A stretch of DNA of 64,000 nucleotides from Lepeophtheirus salmonis (GCF_016086655.4 NC_052132.2:19160805-19224804), one strand, 5' to 3'. Counted from the first letter of the stretch, positions 25,134 through 38,253 are shown. Numbers and translations are program-made. The notes: generated by a model not told the origin, from the sequence alone.

Positions 25134-28100
25134 GTTCTTGTGTTAAACAAAGAAATTGGATGGCTCTGATTAAAAAATCTCTAACTCGCAACTTTTAAAG
25201 TCTCAAATTTTAAATGCAGAGTATTATGAAAAAGTTCAAAACCTTAATTATATTAAGGGTATCCCCAAAAATACTATTTTGCAGATATGTTGGTGTATAA
25301 GAGTCGGTAAAATTCATTTGATGCTCTTTTATGAAGTAAAAAAAAAAAATGAATTTGTTCCTTTTTTATACTAGCCTGCTTTTATGTGGATACGTCACAT
25401 AATGGGACTAGGCCCAAAAGAGCTCACTGTAATATTGGTGTGATATGATATAAATAGATTTTTCAATCTTCAATCAATCATATTTCTTATACTCTAATTT
25501 AATATGTGTATAGCACTATACAACAGCATTTTCGTCTGCCGGCAAAAACCAATATATATTAAGCCATAGATTAGGAATACAAATATTAAAACTTTCAATT
25601 GTTCTAGGTTTGCCCTAACGCATGTTTAAAAAAAGTACTATTTTTGGAGTATAATTTATATTCAAAGCCATATGTTGAAATAAATTAACTAATTATATAA
25701 AAATTTAACGTAACAAAAATTCATTAAAATGTTCCATCATTTGAAATATAAGCTATTTTTATATTAATAAGTCGAAACGACTTTTGTGGGGGGTAACTCT
25801 AGAAACCTTAAAAAAGAAAAAAATATTATTAATTTTTTTTTATTTCAAAATAGTGTTGGGTTTTTATGGGGTTAAAATCGGTCCTGCCCCTATCACCCCG
25901 TCCCAAATTTTATTGTGTACTTTATTATGCATAATTTCCACTAATACTAAGAGACTCTGTTTACCAATTAAATTAGTAAAACTTTAAGCATTTTTCATGT
26001 TAGAGAATATTTTTCAATTATTCATAATTTAGGTCTAATAAATTTGTAAAATAGATGACACGTATAATAACGTCTATTTCCATTGGCCATATTTACTTTT
26101 TAGAATTTTTTGAAGATTTCATTACGAAATATTGGTTTTATCTCGAAGTGTCTCCCTTTGCAATGTATAGTTTATAACCAAGTCGATAACATATATAATA
26201 GAAGGGGATAAACTGATTCTTATCCAAGAAAGTATAGAGTTATAGTATGTTATTCATTTTTGCCCCGTTATCAGCTTATTCTTGTTTTGAGAAACCATAT
26301 TAAAATTTGCTTTTGGAGCTTATAAGGCCAAAGTTTGAATTAGTTAGCCTTTATTCAATCTAAGCAGGGTACCTTACATTACTGTAGGTATTTTATAATT
26401 GGATTGGTACGATATGCTGTGCTTTTGTATGTATTTATAAAATATTATTATGCTTAGAAAATATTCAATCGGCGTTTCATTTGATATATAGAAGTTCAAA
26501 TAACATCCCAATGTTATGATTCACTAGGACCAATATAGGAAGTAGGAAAAATAATCAAAGTTAAAAGATATGTGAGCGTTTTATAACTTCTTAGACCTTA
26601 TGTTTTTTGAATCCTTACTTTTGTCCTATATATGAAAAGTAGTTAATTTGTATTTAGTGTTGGCCAATATTTCGGTTCATATTTGGTATATATACACAAA
26701 AACAAGCTACAATGTTTTTTCTCCAAATTGAGTATTGATTACGTTTGTCAATTTCTATTGTCAAATTCTTTTGATTATTCCTTTGGGGAAACTGGAAATT
26801 ACACTATATTTAGTAAAATTCATTGTGATACTAAAATAATTAGAAATTTATAAAAACCTGTATAATAGGACATTTCAGGGGCATACAGTCATATAAAAAA
26901 TATAAGCAATAGCTGATATTTTTGATTATTCTAACTAATTCTAGAAATAACATTAACTTAAGTAATCCTTCATAAACTATGTAATTACTTAGTTCGTATG
27001 TCTAATAAATTACATTCACGCTTTCACAATGTAGGTTTTCCTTAGATAATTCATCTATATTTAGCTAAATTAGATGCAAATGTAAATTTGATGTCAGTAA
27101 AATAAATTCATGCAAAACTATTATTTATCAGGAAAAAAGAATTTCAACAAAGAATTTCAAAAATCAGCTTATTAACTTATACGGCAAATAATGGAAAATA
27201 GTTTTCGTTTTACTCATTGCATTTTCTTATGTCTACACTATTTTTAAACGGTGAAAAATAGATGAAAAGTTAACCTATAAAAGATATAGGATTTTATTTT
27301 TTCATTATTGAATGATATTTATGGGAGATCAAATCTATTAACTATGTAATACATCCTATTAAAAAACTAAAATATTTTAAATTTTGTAATAAAAATTATA
27401 TTGAACCTCATACAAGTTCATAGTGGATTGGATTTTTACCACAGTGTAGTTGATGGTGCTAAAGGATACTGATTCACCATCCTTGCATAACGGTGTCTTA
27501 CAGACAACTATGAAAGTTATAAGCCCAAAATGTTCAAGATATTTTACAGACCTCTATAGATAAAAGATGGGATAATATAGAAAAGTGTCCTTACATTAGA
27601 ATGACACACAGTGGTATAAACCCTTCCTTCGTGGACTGCTGGTATCAAAAATGATCCCGATAAAGTTTTAAAACTATGTTGCCTGATAAAATAATTATTT
27701 TTGAGTCTGTACTGACGAATATATTTACTACACAAGTTTTAACTTGTATCTAAATATTTAAAAAATGAATTATGATATGTCTGAGTATATGTTAGAACAA
27801 GGAAAAGTCGGAGGTTCAAAAGTGATTCCACCATGCGCTAAATAGCATTAACTGTTCTAATGCTAATTAATAAGTATTTGGCTCCAAAATTTTGTCTAGC
27901 TCTACGTTTAAAGATTTACTAAATAGATTTTATTTATAAGACTAGGGGTTGAACATAAGATACAATTTTACAGTAGAGTCAAAATGGAACGAAAAATATT
28001 ACCATCATCGATATATTATTTGGTTGTAAACTTATTTATATACATTTTACTTATTAATTTTTGTATTTACTGATAACTATGTAACTCTAATTTACCTTCG

Positions 28101-29339
28101 TAATTGGAAAATTAATTCCAATACAGATTACTAATTAAGTATATTCTTACAAAATATATAGTTATAATTAAATGGATGCATTGATGCCTAGTTTTTCATC
28201 TTTTAAAATGTAAACATTAAAAAAAGAAAACTAATTATAAGAATTTTGGAATATTATTGACAAGGATCGTATATGTTAAAAGGATATGGCTCTTTACCAG
28301 AAAAATTATATCTTAGAATCTTAAAACTCATATGTATTTTTTAAAAGCAGGGGCTGTGAAATTTTGCATACACTAAATATGAGAATTTTTTTCTCTGCTG
28401 ATATATTTTTGTCTCTTTTCTGAAAGTACATTACCACATCTATCATGAGTTTACGTACACGTACTTGTATATAATATTATATTTCAAAAATCTTGCATAT
28501 AATTATTATTAACCCTCAACAATTTTTTTGTTTAAAAAATAAAGAGACATTTAAAATGTGCCTTCTTTTTATGAGTGAAAGTACTATTATAAATAAAACG
28601 TTGAAAGTACGAAAATAAATATATTAACTCACCGAACGTCTTCACATTGAAAGGAAGAATTTAGGAGTTTTGAAAATTGTAATACTGAAGATTCTTAGAA
28701 ATAAATAAAATGTTTACGCATGATATATTTGATAACAAACCTTAAGAATGAATCGGGTTTCTTTACGTTAAGTTTAATTTCCTATCATTCATGATTTAAA
28801 TATATATATGTATTACCTGGGAATAATAAAATACTGCTATTTTAATGAAAAAGATACTTTTTTTTGTGTTTTTACTTCTCTTCCCTTCTTTACCTGTACT
28901 TATACTTATATAGACATAGGTATATGTTTATATAATTTGTAAGCACAGGTATTATTGCCATCATTAAATTAAAAGCTTCTGCCATTAAATGAATGGAGGA
29001 CAAGAGATAAAATTTTATATATAGGTATATTTATATGTTATATTATAACCATAATAAATTTATTTCACTCACAAATAAATTCATTAGTCTCTACTTATGA
29101 AAAAATTAAAGAAATACTTTTTATATGCTTCTCCATCATCATGACTTATTTTGTAAAAATGATCATTTGAGTGCCCCTTTTTTTAGGAGTTTTATCTTTT
29201 TGTCTGCACTTTTGTAAGTCTTGGGCACTTTTATTACGTAAACAATTAAGTGTATAACTTTTTGTATTAGTTTCACATATTTTAAAATAATTTAAGTGAA
29301 TAAATTTTATTTTTATTTTACATAATGTTTAAATTAGAA
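25134..29339. other. AT-rich non-coding interval
   Basis: About 4.2 kb with no recognised gene, transposase or repeat. A 27-nt open segment at about 29186-29212, between a pyrimidine tract ending TTTTTAG and GTAAGT, could be a microexon, but the evidence is slight. Confidence 0.35.
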
Positions 29340-29740
29340 TAAGTTAAAGGTTTTATACTTCAAAAATTCTACCCTTCCGGTTAAATATCTCTCTACCCAA
29401 TTCCTAAAACGATGGTATTTGTGGTAGGTAGCACATTTTTTTCACAGGTAATTATATAACATAGTATTCAATGGGATTTAGGTTTGGCGATAACATTGGG
29501 CAAAGTAACTTTGATCAAAGTCTCACAAACAAATATTTTCTTTGTAAGTTGGATTATGTTACTTTTGATGTATGGCTTGGATCCGTATATGAGCTGTTCA
29601 GAACATGAAAAACATTCTTTCAAAAATACTTTTCTTTTGAATGATATTCATTTTCTTATTTATCTAGACTGGAGGAAAGGTTTTTCCATCACTTCCAATG
29701 ACTCACAACATTTTTGCTGATTGAAGTTACTTTAATCTTT
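29340..29740 (-). pseudogene. Tc1/mariner transposase C-terminal relic, copy 2
   Basis: The minus strand reads DPSHTSKVT-SNLQRKY and then PNLNPIEYYV, corresponding to the PSHTSK segment after the second catalytic Asp and the SPDLNPIE box around the last acidic residue. Further on is the C-terminal tail, shorter than in the 19.65-kb copy. Stops interrupt it. The N-terminal half is absent. The 78-codon plus-strand frame here is its antisense. Confidence 0.5.
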
Positions 29741-30800
29741 TCATATATCTACCACTTGGAGCTATATCAAAAATAATCACTAAATATTCAGTGCCCAAAA
29801 CTTTCTTTAGTTATATTAGAATAACTTTGATGTTTGTTGACATTCAACTGTAATTAAAGAAAATTATTAGAACTGTTTAAGTCAACAAAATAATCGCCAA
29901 ATATTTAATTAAGGATAAATGGAATAATAAAGAAGTAATTATTACTTCAAAAAGTGCGATATTGAAACATTTTATGTCGTCTTTTATGGTAAACGGCATT
30001 CAAAAATCGCTATGTACAAAATTTCAGGCAATTTATGGTCTGGAAAAATATTTCTCTCTTGACTACCCTGAAGTTTACATAAATAAATTAGGAAATTTTT
30101 ATAATTCATATGTTACCGGCCATATGTATAATTAGGCATTCTATAGAATACCTAGTTAATTTATATCATGCCTGATGGTGTCATGCAAACTAAATAATAA
30201 ATTAATTTTTTTCTTTCACTTTTCTTAGGTATTCTGTGTAATACGTAGGTATTATATATAATGACCAGTAACTAGTTAAACAAAATCTTAAATTTTGACA
30301 AGATTGGATTATAAAACTTAAACTTAAATTAGATATTTCAAATAATAAACCTCAAAAATACATTTTATTTTACTTTGTGTTAGTTTTCTGATACACCAAA
30401 CAAACGAAATCTATTTTTATACTTTATTTATAGTGATGGAAAATGATACGCTAGTCATCAAAAGTTAACCTTATAAATTGTAACTTATAAGAATATAAAG
30501 CAGCTTCAAGCAAGAATGATCTAGATTGGCCATATAAAAACTTCAATTTGTGCGGTAAAAACACCTTCTTGCATCTTTGAATATATTTAGATCCAAAGCA
30601 TTTGTGAGTGCCACTCAAAATTCTAGAGTGACTCACTGTTTTGAAAATGAGCAAGATTGGGAGCAATAAAATTGCTAGAATTTTCGTTCACTTATAAAAA
30701 TTTGTACTACTTTTTCCGATTGTGAATCGATCCTATGCTTATTCAATGACTTAAATATATATATTTTTTTAAATTGTAAAAATATATATGCATACGTTCA

Positions 30801-30838
30801 TCCTTTAATTTTTTGTTTTTTCTTCTTTCTAGGTAAGG
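30801..30838 (+). promoter_or_regulatory. Juxtaposed 3'/5' splice-site motif (possible recursive splice point)
   Basis: A pyrimidine tract (ttttttgttttttcttctttc) ends in TAG at 30832, immediately followed by GTAAGG (30833-30838). An acceptor fused to a donor with no exon between is the signature of ratchet points that remove very long introns stepwise, known from Drosophila and vertebrates. It would serve a plus-strand gene whose intron covers this desert. Both halves are short motifs and could coincide by chance. Confidence 0.3.
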
Positions 30839-31811
30839 TGAATATTTAGGTGTGTCCTCTGTTAAATTGGAAATTGGTATAAGCAGATTATAAAGGCTAT
30901 GTTTCAAAATTAGTATAGAAAAATATGACCTCGTTAATCATAAATATTTAAAGTTGACAACATAAATCGAAGTTAGTTTGACTAGGACTTAAATAATATT
31001 AGCAATAGTTTGAAGCTAGTTGATTCAAGTAACTTTAATTAGTTTGATGTTGAATTTCAAATAGAATATATTTTATCTTTTCACTATATTGGAATGAGAA
31101 TTTTGGCGCCGCCTCCAAAAGATTGATCCATAAACTTTTCCTTTATAAATTAAAAATAAATTGAATCAGAATACAAAAAGTAATCAGGCTCCCATTGAGA
31201 AAAAGTACCAAACCCTGTTTTTTGTTGATGGGGCAGATATATATTCTGCTTGTAAGAAATATCAGTTTTCTATTCAATATTCTAAAAAATTGGAATCTTT
31301 CATAGTTGCGCAAAACCATAAGACACAAATTTGAATTAAAAAAGTTTTAATTTTATTTTATAGTGGTATTTCATATTTAAAGTTTTGTATAACACTGTTT
31401 ACAATTCATAGCAGAAATGTTATTTTTATTGTTGAATATGTTTATTTTATCAAAAAAAAGTGTAAAATTAAATGATAACATATTAGATTATTTGTTGATG
31501 ATTAGATGATAAAATAGTTAGTTTTTAGAAATTCCGTAAATATTTAAAACTGTTTGTTTTCCGGAATAAATCAAGTTTTTATAAACCTATTTCAACAAAT
31601 TGCACCTATTTAAAATTCTTGTATAACATTGTATCAGTTAAAATACATTTTAGCTATTAAGCGTCATTATCCGTGGATTTATTAGAGATCAAAGAATGTT
31701 GTAAGACTGGAACTCTTCACATTTGAGCACGAGGATATTTTTCCGAAATCCTTTTTGTGACACTAAACGAAAATAGTTTAGGTATAGATTAGCAATATTG
31801 TCTATCTTTAC
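30839..31811. other. AT-rich non-coding interval
   Basis: No gene or element was recognised. Confidence 0.35.
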
Positions 31812-32008
31812 CAACATGAGCCGAGATACCTTCTTAGGAGCGGATGTGCATTTTTTGTAGAATTATCATCGAGACTACCTTCCACATCTTTTATTTTTGC
31901 TCTCTTATCCCCACTGTAGTGATAGAAATGCTGATGGCTAGAGTCGTTATTAGAAGAGATTGAGTCCTTCCGACTGGCTGGTCTCGACATCGACAAATAT
32001 GGAGAAGG
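31812..32008 (-). CDS. Candidate internal exon, Ser/Asn/Asp-rich
   Basis: The minus-strand frame is open from 32026 to 31811 (72 codons) and carries varied, hydrophilic residues (PASRKDSISSNNDSSHQH, then a KIKDVEGSLDDNST segment), unlike the surrounding DNA. A donor GTAAAG follows directly (GT at 31811-31810), just before the stop. The acceptor is less certain; ..tataaag|CC at 32009 is one choice but has a weak pyrimidine tract. The content looks like an intracellular, possibly phosphorylated linker. No family was recognised. It is on the same strand as the 37-43-kb exons and downstream of them, so it could belong to that gene. Confidence 0.3.
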
Positions 32009-32026
32009 CTTTATAGATGGGGGTTT

Positions 32027-33424
32027 TCACAGGCAAGGTTTCGTGATAATATATGCGGCAAATGTCAACGGTCAAACAGTGCCGATAGGGATTAAAAAAT
32101 TAGTCGAAACATTTCTAATAGAACTCAACTCTTTTAAAAATGATGGATCCAGTGTTATGAAATATTAGGGCTCCATTACCAGTTTATCTTGGAAACAAAA
32201 AGGGAAGATATTAGCTTTTAAATATAATATATTAATCTCTTTTATGTGTGTTTTTGTTGTTGATATAATTTTACAATATTCTGCTCCCCCCCAAGACCCA
32301 TTTTGTCACCTACGAGCGTGTATGAGGGTGAGAAATCACATCACACGAGGCGCTGACTACTTTCCCGTGAAGGGAATAATGTTTTGTGGATAGGAAAAAG
32401 AAGATGCTCAAGATAGGACATGTGCGTTCTACCTATGCACGTAACCGAGCAAGAAAAATAAATTCTTACCAAATCAAACAAAGATTATTACTTACATATT
32501 ATATTACACGATTAATTAATAAAATATATATGTACAGATGTTTGTAAAAAAAAATCTAAGAAAAAAAAATTGTAAATTAAAAATTATTAAAAAAAAATTG
32601 ATTAAAAAACAACCGTTTTTTGTACATTAAAAAATTGAAGCAATTAAAAGATTTCCATAAATTGAAACAATAAAAATTTGAGAGCTAGAGTTACAATTAG
32701 TTTAGTATGTTGTCTCACCCTGTAGTTATAATAGAATTAGTGTGTACTATTTGTATCTATAGCTTTTTACGTATTTGAGAAAAAGGGACTCATACACAGT
32801 TCGTGCTCTCTCCTACTAATATTGAAATATTCAAAAAATAATATTTTATAACTACAAAATGTTTAAATCATAATAATAATTCTAACTACCTAACATTTGA
32901 GCTCATTCAAAAATATACATACATTTGAGAAAACATACCTTCATAACATTATTTTTTGATAGATTACATAGTACATTTAGAAAAGAGCTCTTTCACATTT
33001 TGAAAGAATCTATCATTCAAAAGTATAAAAATAATAAACCTTTATTCATATAAAAAATGTTCACAAAATTATTTTACAAAAGTATTCCCATTAATCATAA
33101 TTATTCTCTTTTTTTTTTTTACAGAGTATATAAATTAAGTATCATATTTATGCAAATCATTAGCCAATATTTTTTTTGGCGTGAAATAAGAAAAACATAT
33201 TCATCTTTCTTTGTAGTCAAAACTGTTTGTTTTTACCGTTGTTATGTATTAAGTTAAATAATGTAGCTCTTATGATAAATAGGTTTTTGAAAAAACCGTC
33301 ATTGTATGTACGTTGGCATTTATCATATATAAGGTGCAGCAACTTAACTTCATTTTTTATCCTGTTAGGTAATCAGGCGGTAGAAGTTATAGCAGAGGCT
33401 GAATTCTAAAGATACCATTAGTAT
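32027..33424. other. AT-rich interval, nothing firm
   Basis: A GC-richer patch at 32.28-32.46 kb has no recognisable content. At about 33380-33410 an acceptor-like TCCTGTTAG leads into NQAVEVIAEAEF and a stop, a possible but unsupported terminal exon. Confidence 0.3.
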
Positions 33425-33658
33425 TGAGGTCAGTCCTTATTTAGGACTGAAAAATACAATCCTGTTCAATTCAATCATGGTCCTGTCCATCTCAGTCCAA
33501 ACAGGTTTTAAAGTTCAGTCTTTGATGAAGTCAATCAAATTTATTTCTTCTTTCAATGAAATCTAGTACTGACATTCTGAAAGACCGAATGTCTTTAGAC
33601 CCGGTCCCAAGGACTGATAGAACCTGGCCTAAGACTGTACGGAACCAGAAAAATAACG
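33425..33658 (-). repeat. R1 repeat, copy 3 (inverted)
   Basis: On the minus strand it shows the same landmarks as 1-198: gggaccgg, gtcagta, gactgaac and the terminal block. The terminal block here is a perfect hairpin, CAGTCCTAAATAAGGACTG (near 33429-33448). It is the longest and probably best-preserved copy in the window. Confidence 0.6.
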
Positions 33659-34169
33659 GCTGATAGAATACTAGCTATCATGCATTGGATTAGTGAGGAA
33701 CGTATGCTTATTGTTGAACAATAATATTGCCAAAAATTGTTTGCATATAATATTTCATGAATTTAAACTAATTGAAATTTAGTTCTTGAGTTTTGATTTG
33801 TGCCATTTAGGGAGATCCGTTAATGATTTTAATTTACCTATAATATATTTTTTTTAAATATTAATAAAAAACCATTGTATTAATTCATTTTCATAATTTG
33901 AAATTAGAGATTGTTTTTAACGCAAATAACTCAACGGAAAATAATGCAAGAAAAATAAAATTTGTGCAATCAAGTCAGATATTATGCATTAAATATAATA
34001 TATGCATGTATGGACAACGTTTTTAGATTAATCTTTTTTGAAGGATTGGTCGGAAACAGAATAGAAACATAAACAGAGATTAAAAAGCAATCATTACCAA
34101 CCAATTATCAACTATTTCATAATTAAGTTATTTAAAAAAGTAGAACTATAAGTATTATAAAATACTCAC
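33659..34169. other. AT-rich non-coding interval
   Basis: No gene or repeat was recognised. Confidence 0.35.
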
Positions 34170-34267
34170 GTTCAGCTTTTTGATGTTTAAAACTCCTCCA
34201 ATGTATTTTTCTTTTCTTGATATTATGGTGTACAAAATATAACACCTTTGTAGCAGTAACATTTTGA
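34170..34267 (-). CDS. Candidate exon, weak
   Basis: An acceptor ttactttttgacctttag precedes it and a full consensus donor GTGAGT follows (34169-34164). Two frames are open across all 98 nt, one beginning with an ATG (MLLLQRCYILYTIISRKEK), so I cannot say which would be used. It is on the same strand as the 37-43-kb exons. Confidence 0.25.
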
Positions 34268-36299
34268 CTAAAGGTCAAAAAGTAATTCCTTTGAAGCTAG
34301 CACTCGAAAGAACGTGCTCAGCAAAAAGGGCATATTCCGCTTTTGTCTATGCAAAATTTACATTATTAATGTGAACTCCAAAATTATCCGTAATGTACAC
34401 AAATCTTTTCCTGGGACAAATCAGTAAATAATTTTTCATTGTATGTCAGACATTTTAATTTGTTCTTTTTTTATTTTAATCAAATGTTAAAATTATTTAT
34501 AACAAAACTTCTAAAGAAAATTTAACGCTTTTGTTTAAATCGTAACTGAACTGAAGGCAGTACAGGTTAACCATAAGTCATTAAGACACATACGGTATAT
34601 CAGAATAATATTAAATCTTTAAAAAAAGGAACTACACATAGGCTGATTTACCAAATTGAAATCGGAAAGCCGATATATTGGGTAAAATATCTGCATCGTA
34701 TCGTATAAAAATCTTATAACTTTTTATATTTTATGTTGCAATCAGAAAGAAGGAAATAATAAAAAAATAATTGTTGTTAAATTTTTGTAGCCATCCTTAA
34801 TACACAAAATAATCACACTTACATGAATGTGCATATGTTATTGCTTATGTACTTCTTAAAAAGAGTGAGACACAAAGTTTGCCTTCCTAGTCATTAAATG
34901 AAGTTAAAAAAAAAAAAACAAGATAAGGTTTATTCATCACCAAGGCCTGTGAAGTTTGACTTCCATAAAAATACATTTTTTAAATAGTGATCTTGCTAAC
35001 ATTATTAAAACGGGAATCAATTCATGAATCTTTCCATTATAAGTCTCACAAGTCAGCCTTTTCGATCATTCACCAACAAGGGCTAAACCAAGATGAAAAT
35101 GAAGCAAAGCAATTGTGAAAAAAGGAAAAAAACGATTTCAGGGATACAAATTCATCTAATTATTTGTAAAATAATTTTTTAACAATACGTGATGGGAATA
35201 TAGTTGGGTATCAGTCCATGTCTAATGCGAGTAACACACGGGCTGAAAGTGCTTGAGCTTTTCCTCGATGAAAATTATATATATTTTTTTATTATTATTA
35301 TTCTAATTTGCTTTATAAAGCAGAGTTCCCATAGCACTTTTCAAGCCACTTCCTAGTTTGAACGTTATTTTTTCCAATCAAAAAGCAGTATAAAATCATT
35401 TTGGAAATAGGAAAAGAAGTGTCACACTAAGCACAAAAAAAATAAAAAATAAATAATTATTATACATTTCAGCTTGGGTAATACTTAGTATAGAAACATC
35501 GATAAATTAGTTTCAAAATGGATCCTACGGTCATTTGCTTTTTTAGTCAATTTGTAGTACCTTTGAAGATTTCTTTGGAGTGCAATTTGAATATGACCGT
35601 ATATTTTTCTTAAATCGTCTAACATTATAACATATGAGTTTTTCTTTTTCCAAAAATACATTATTTATTGTTCATATTATTTTTTCCTTATTGTATTTGA
35701 TCGATGAATACAATTAAAATATTAACGTATGCACTATGTTATTTTTTTTATTTTTTGTGATATAAACCTTCATTATGCAACTATTAGCTTATTTTTAGTT
35801 CATTATTTACATTGAGAATGTTCTTAAAAATGGCAATATTTATAATGTTATTGTTTTTAGGGGAAATTATTATTATTATTATTTTAGTCTGATTGGATAA
35901 CTCGCAATTAATCAACCTATAAATACTGCTGATGAAGAAAAAAAATAGAGCACTGACTTCATAATGAGGACACAACACTTGCAGTAGCATTTGCAGCTTC
36001 GTTGATAGTATGGGTCGGAATTTCAAGTCAAGGTTTCTAACTTCTGTTAGTTTTTCTTTAAAATAGTGTTGTACACATGAACCATGAACGCTGAAAAGTC
36101 AAAAATTTTGGAGCCTGTTGATCTTCCTTGGTTTAAGCCCCGGAAGTGAAACAAAAGAATACAATTTGAATAAATTTTGATATTTTTTTGTACCTTCTCA
36201 AGTATATAAAAATAAGTATAATTAAACTTTTCCCTAAAATATCTTATTTTAGAACAATAGTTAATATATTTTGTCAACTCAGGTCTGAACAACCTGTAC
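34268..36299. other. AT-rich non-coding interval
   Basis: No gene was recognised. Short ATT microsatellites (about 35287-35303 and 35863-35882) are present. Confidence 0.35.
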
Positions 36300-36702
36300 A
36301 TAAACTTGTACATACAAAGTACAATAGATGTGGTAACCCGCCTCAAGTGTAAAAATGTCGAAGTAACATCAAAAGAAGGCAACACGTGAGTGATTTTTTC
36401 CAACACGATGTCATTACTCAGAAGACTGCAGAAACCGTTTGCATCTTTATTAGAAGTCCTTATAACATAAAGAAGAGAATTACAACAATATACAGCCCCA
36501 TAGAGCGAAGAAGAACCAAAAATCCTTCAACAACAATAGAGGTTATTTCTGGTTTGTCTCCAGGTAGATCTTCTCCAACACTGACATAATCCCCTGGACT
36601 TTGATCTTTAGGCCGTCTTGATGAAAAATATATGACACACATATCATGAAATTTGCTCTGAACTGACATCATAAAAGCTTGGTATGCCATGGACACGGAC
36701 AT
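36300..36702 (-). pseudogene. Relic of a repeat-encoded ORF (GCDTTSAF-type family)
   Basis: The frame 36702-36460 reads MAYQAFMMSVQSKFHDMC... PGDKPEITSIVVEGFLVLL. A shifted frame then continues SNKDANGFCSLL... to HVLPSFDVTSTF near 36335-36375. In many invertebrate multi-copy ORFs I recall an ITVVGEDTDVLVLL-like box followed, about 50 residues later, by HALTGCDTTSAF; here half of the residues of each box match at the right spacing. This is recollection, not a search. A frameshift between the boxes and loss of the Gly-Cys mark a dead copy. Function unknown. The antisense strand also has a splice-bounded open stretch (see findings). Confidence 0.35.
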
Positions 36703-37586
36703 GGATCGTCAAGAGCTGTCAATCTATTTGCTGGAGTGTCAAGAATATTATTGATTGGGAAAGAGGATATAATTAAAAAAATATAACTAAATTGACTATT
36801 TAGATATATCACAAATTGGTGATAAGTTTTCTCTTTTTGATTTCATAAAATCACGTTTGTTGTAACTGAGTCATGCAACTACAAGTTTTAGGCCCCCATT
36901 CTGTATATCAAAAAATGAGTTGCTTAAAACTACTTTAGTACTTTGAAACTGGATGAAATCAACCATTTAATTCAAGATACTATCAAATTATCCTTTATTT
37001 CAAAATAATATTAAATAAAACAATGCATTAGTATAGCGTACACAATCATTTAGTCAAATAATATATATACAATATTATACATTTTGACAGTCATATAATT
37101 TATCATCTTTATGTTGAAGAAGAAACAATATTTCTTTTCTTTAAATCCAAAAATATGGAAAAGATTGATAAAAGTATAGTATTTTTGTATTAAATCGATC
37201 AATGCAGTAGATCAAAAATAGATTTAAATAGATGGAGGAACATTTTCTGAATGTTTTCAAAAGTTTTATTTTGGAAATGAAATTATTATAATTATTTTTT
37301 TGATTTACTTTATGATAACTCCATTTGCTTTTATGTCAATTCCTTTTTTTTTGTAATTTTTTTACGTAATTACTTATTAATTTATTTTCTTTGAATGCAA
37401 AAAAAATAAACTATAATGATAAATACTGGCCTTAAAAAAGTCAAATATTGAATTGCATTATTACAGACTTGAAGGTATTTTATGAGAATACTGCTTGAAT
37501 TAAAAGAAAACGAGTGTATCTAGCTTCAAAAAAGATCTAATAATATTTTTGACTCACATATCAAATATTATAAATGTATATACCAA
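36703..37586. other. AT-rich non-coding interval (proposed intron)
   Basis: No gene was recognised. The first ~70 bases may extend the relic at 36.3-36.7 kb upstream (a minus-strand ILDTPANRLTALDD reading). Confidence 0.3.
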
Positions 37587-37587
37587 C

Positions 37588-37690
37588 CATATTACAAGTT
37601 TCTACTTTGATCCTCGTTGACATATGGCTCACGAAATCATCCAGCACCTGTTGATACGACATTATATCACCATTGTTTTTTTGTATGACC
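37588..37690 (-). CDS. Candidate exon 4 of a minus-strand gene
   Basis: The acceptor tttaatttaatttttcag is followed by an open frame of about 34 codons with typical protein composition (VIQKNNGDIMSYQQVLDDF, then a VSHMSTRIKVE segment). It begins with one base that completes the Gly codon left split by the 40.06-kb exon. The end is ambiguous: GTAATA (GT at 37595) or GTTGGT (GT at 37587) are possible donors, and GTGAGC inside the frame is a third. The segment looks helical and charged. I do not recognise the family. This is the most coding-like short stretch in the window. Confidence 0.5.
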
Positions 37691-38011
37691 CTGAAAAATT
37701 AAATTAAATTGAATGTAATTTGTATCATTTATCTTGATAATGCCTTGACTATTCTTATATTCAGCAATTTTTAATCAATATTCAGTTAACTTAATTTATT
37801 TTCTGAAAAGTGTTCCTGTTTATTTCATTTTGATTCCTATGATTCTTCTTTGCTTAATTTGAGGATTAAAGTGTACAACAGTAGCGACAAAATTGCATTA
37901 CTATAGTGGTCATGGAAGAGCTTAATCAAGGTCCTATAGCACTTTAATAGCTCATCCTTGTTAGCTTGAGAGAGAGAATGGGTTACTCACACGCTGAGGA
38001 GGTTTTTGAAT

Positions 38012-38253
38012 GGACAGCAGAACCGTAATTACAGGATAATGGAACCCACTATTTTTTTAGGAGTATAATTAATCTAATTCTTAATGATGAGTTATCCAAA
38101 GTCACACTATAGTACGTTCATCTCTCCCCCAATAACATAATCGTGATTATGGCATTGAACAGTGACATAGGACTTTAGAAAAAAGTACATATAATTAAAT
38201 AGTTGTCGCGTTAAATACTACTCGAATTTAAGATACTTTCGAATACTTTTTTT
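38012..38253. repeat. Direct duplication, copy 1
   Basis: About 242 bp from ggacagcagaaccg to tcgaatactttttt, repeated at 38606-38852 in the same orientation with a few percent mismatches and small indels. It lies between candidate exons 3 and 4 of the minus-strand gene. Confidence 0.85.

Noticed and set aside
29484..29720. 78-codon plus-strand open frame
   Set aside because: Antisense of the transposase relic with PSHTSK and PNLNPIE boxes.
33360..33410. Acceptor-like TCCTGTTAG followed by NQAVEVIAEAEF and a stop
   Set aside because: Only a dozen codons, no partner exon; the frame could be chance.
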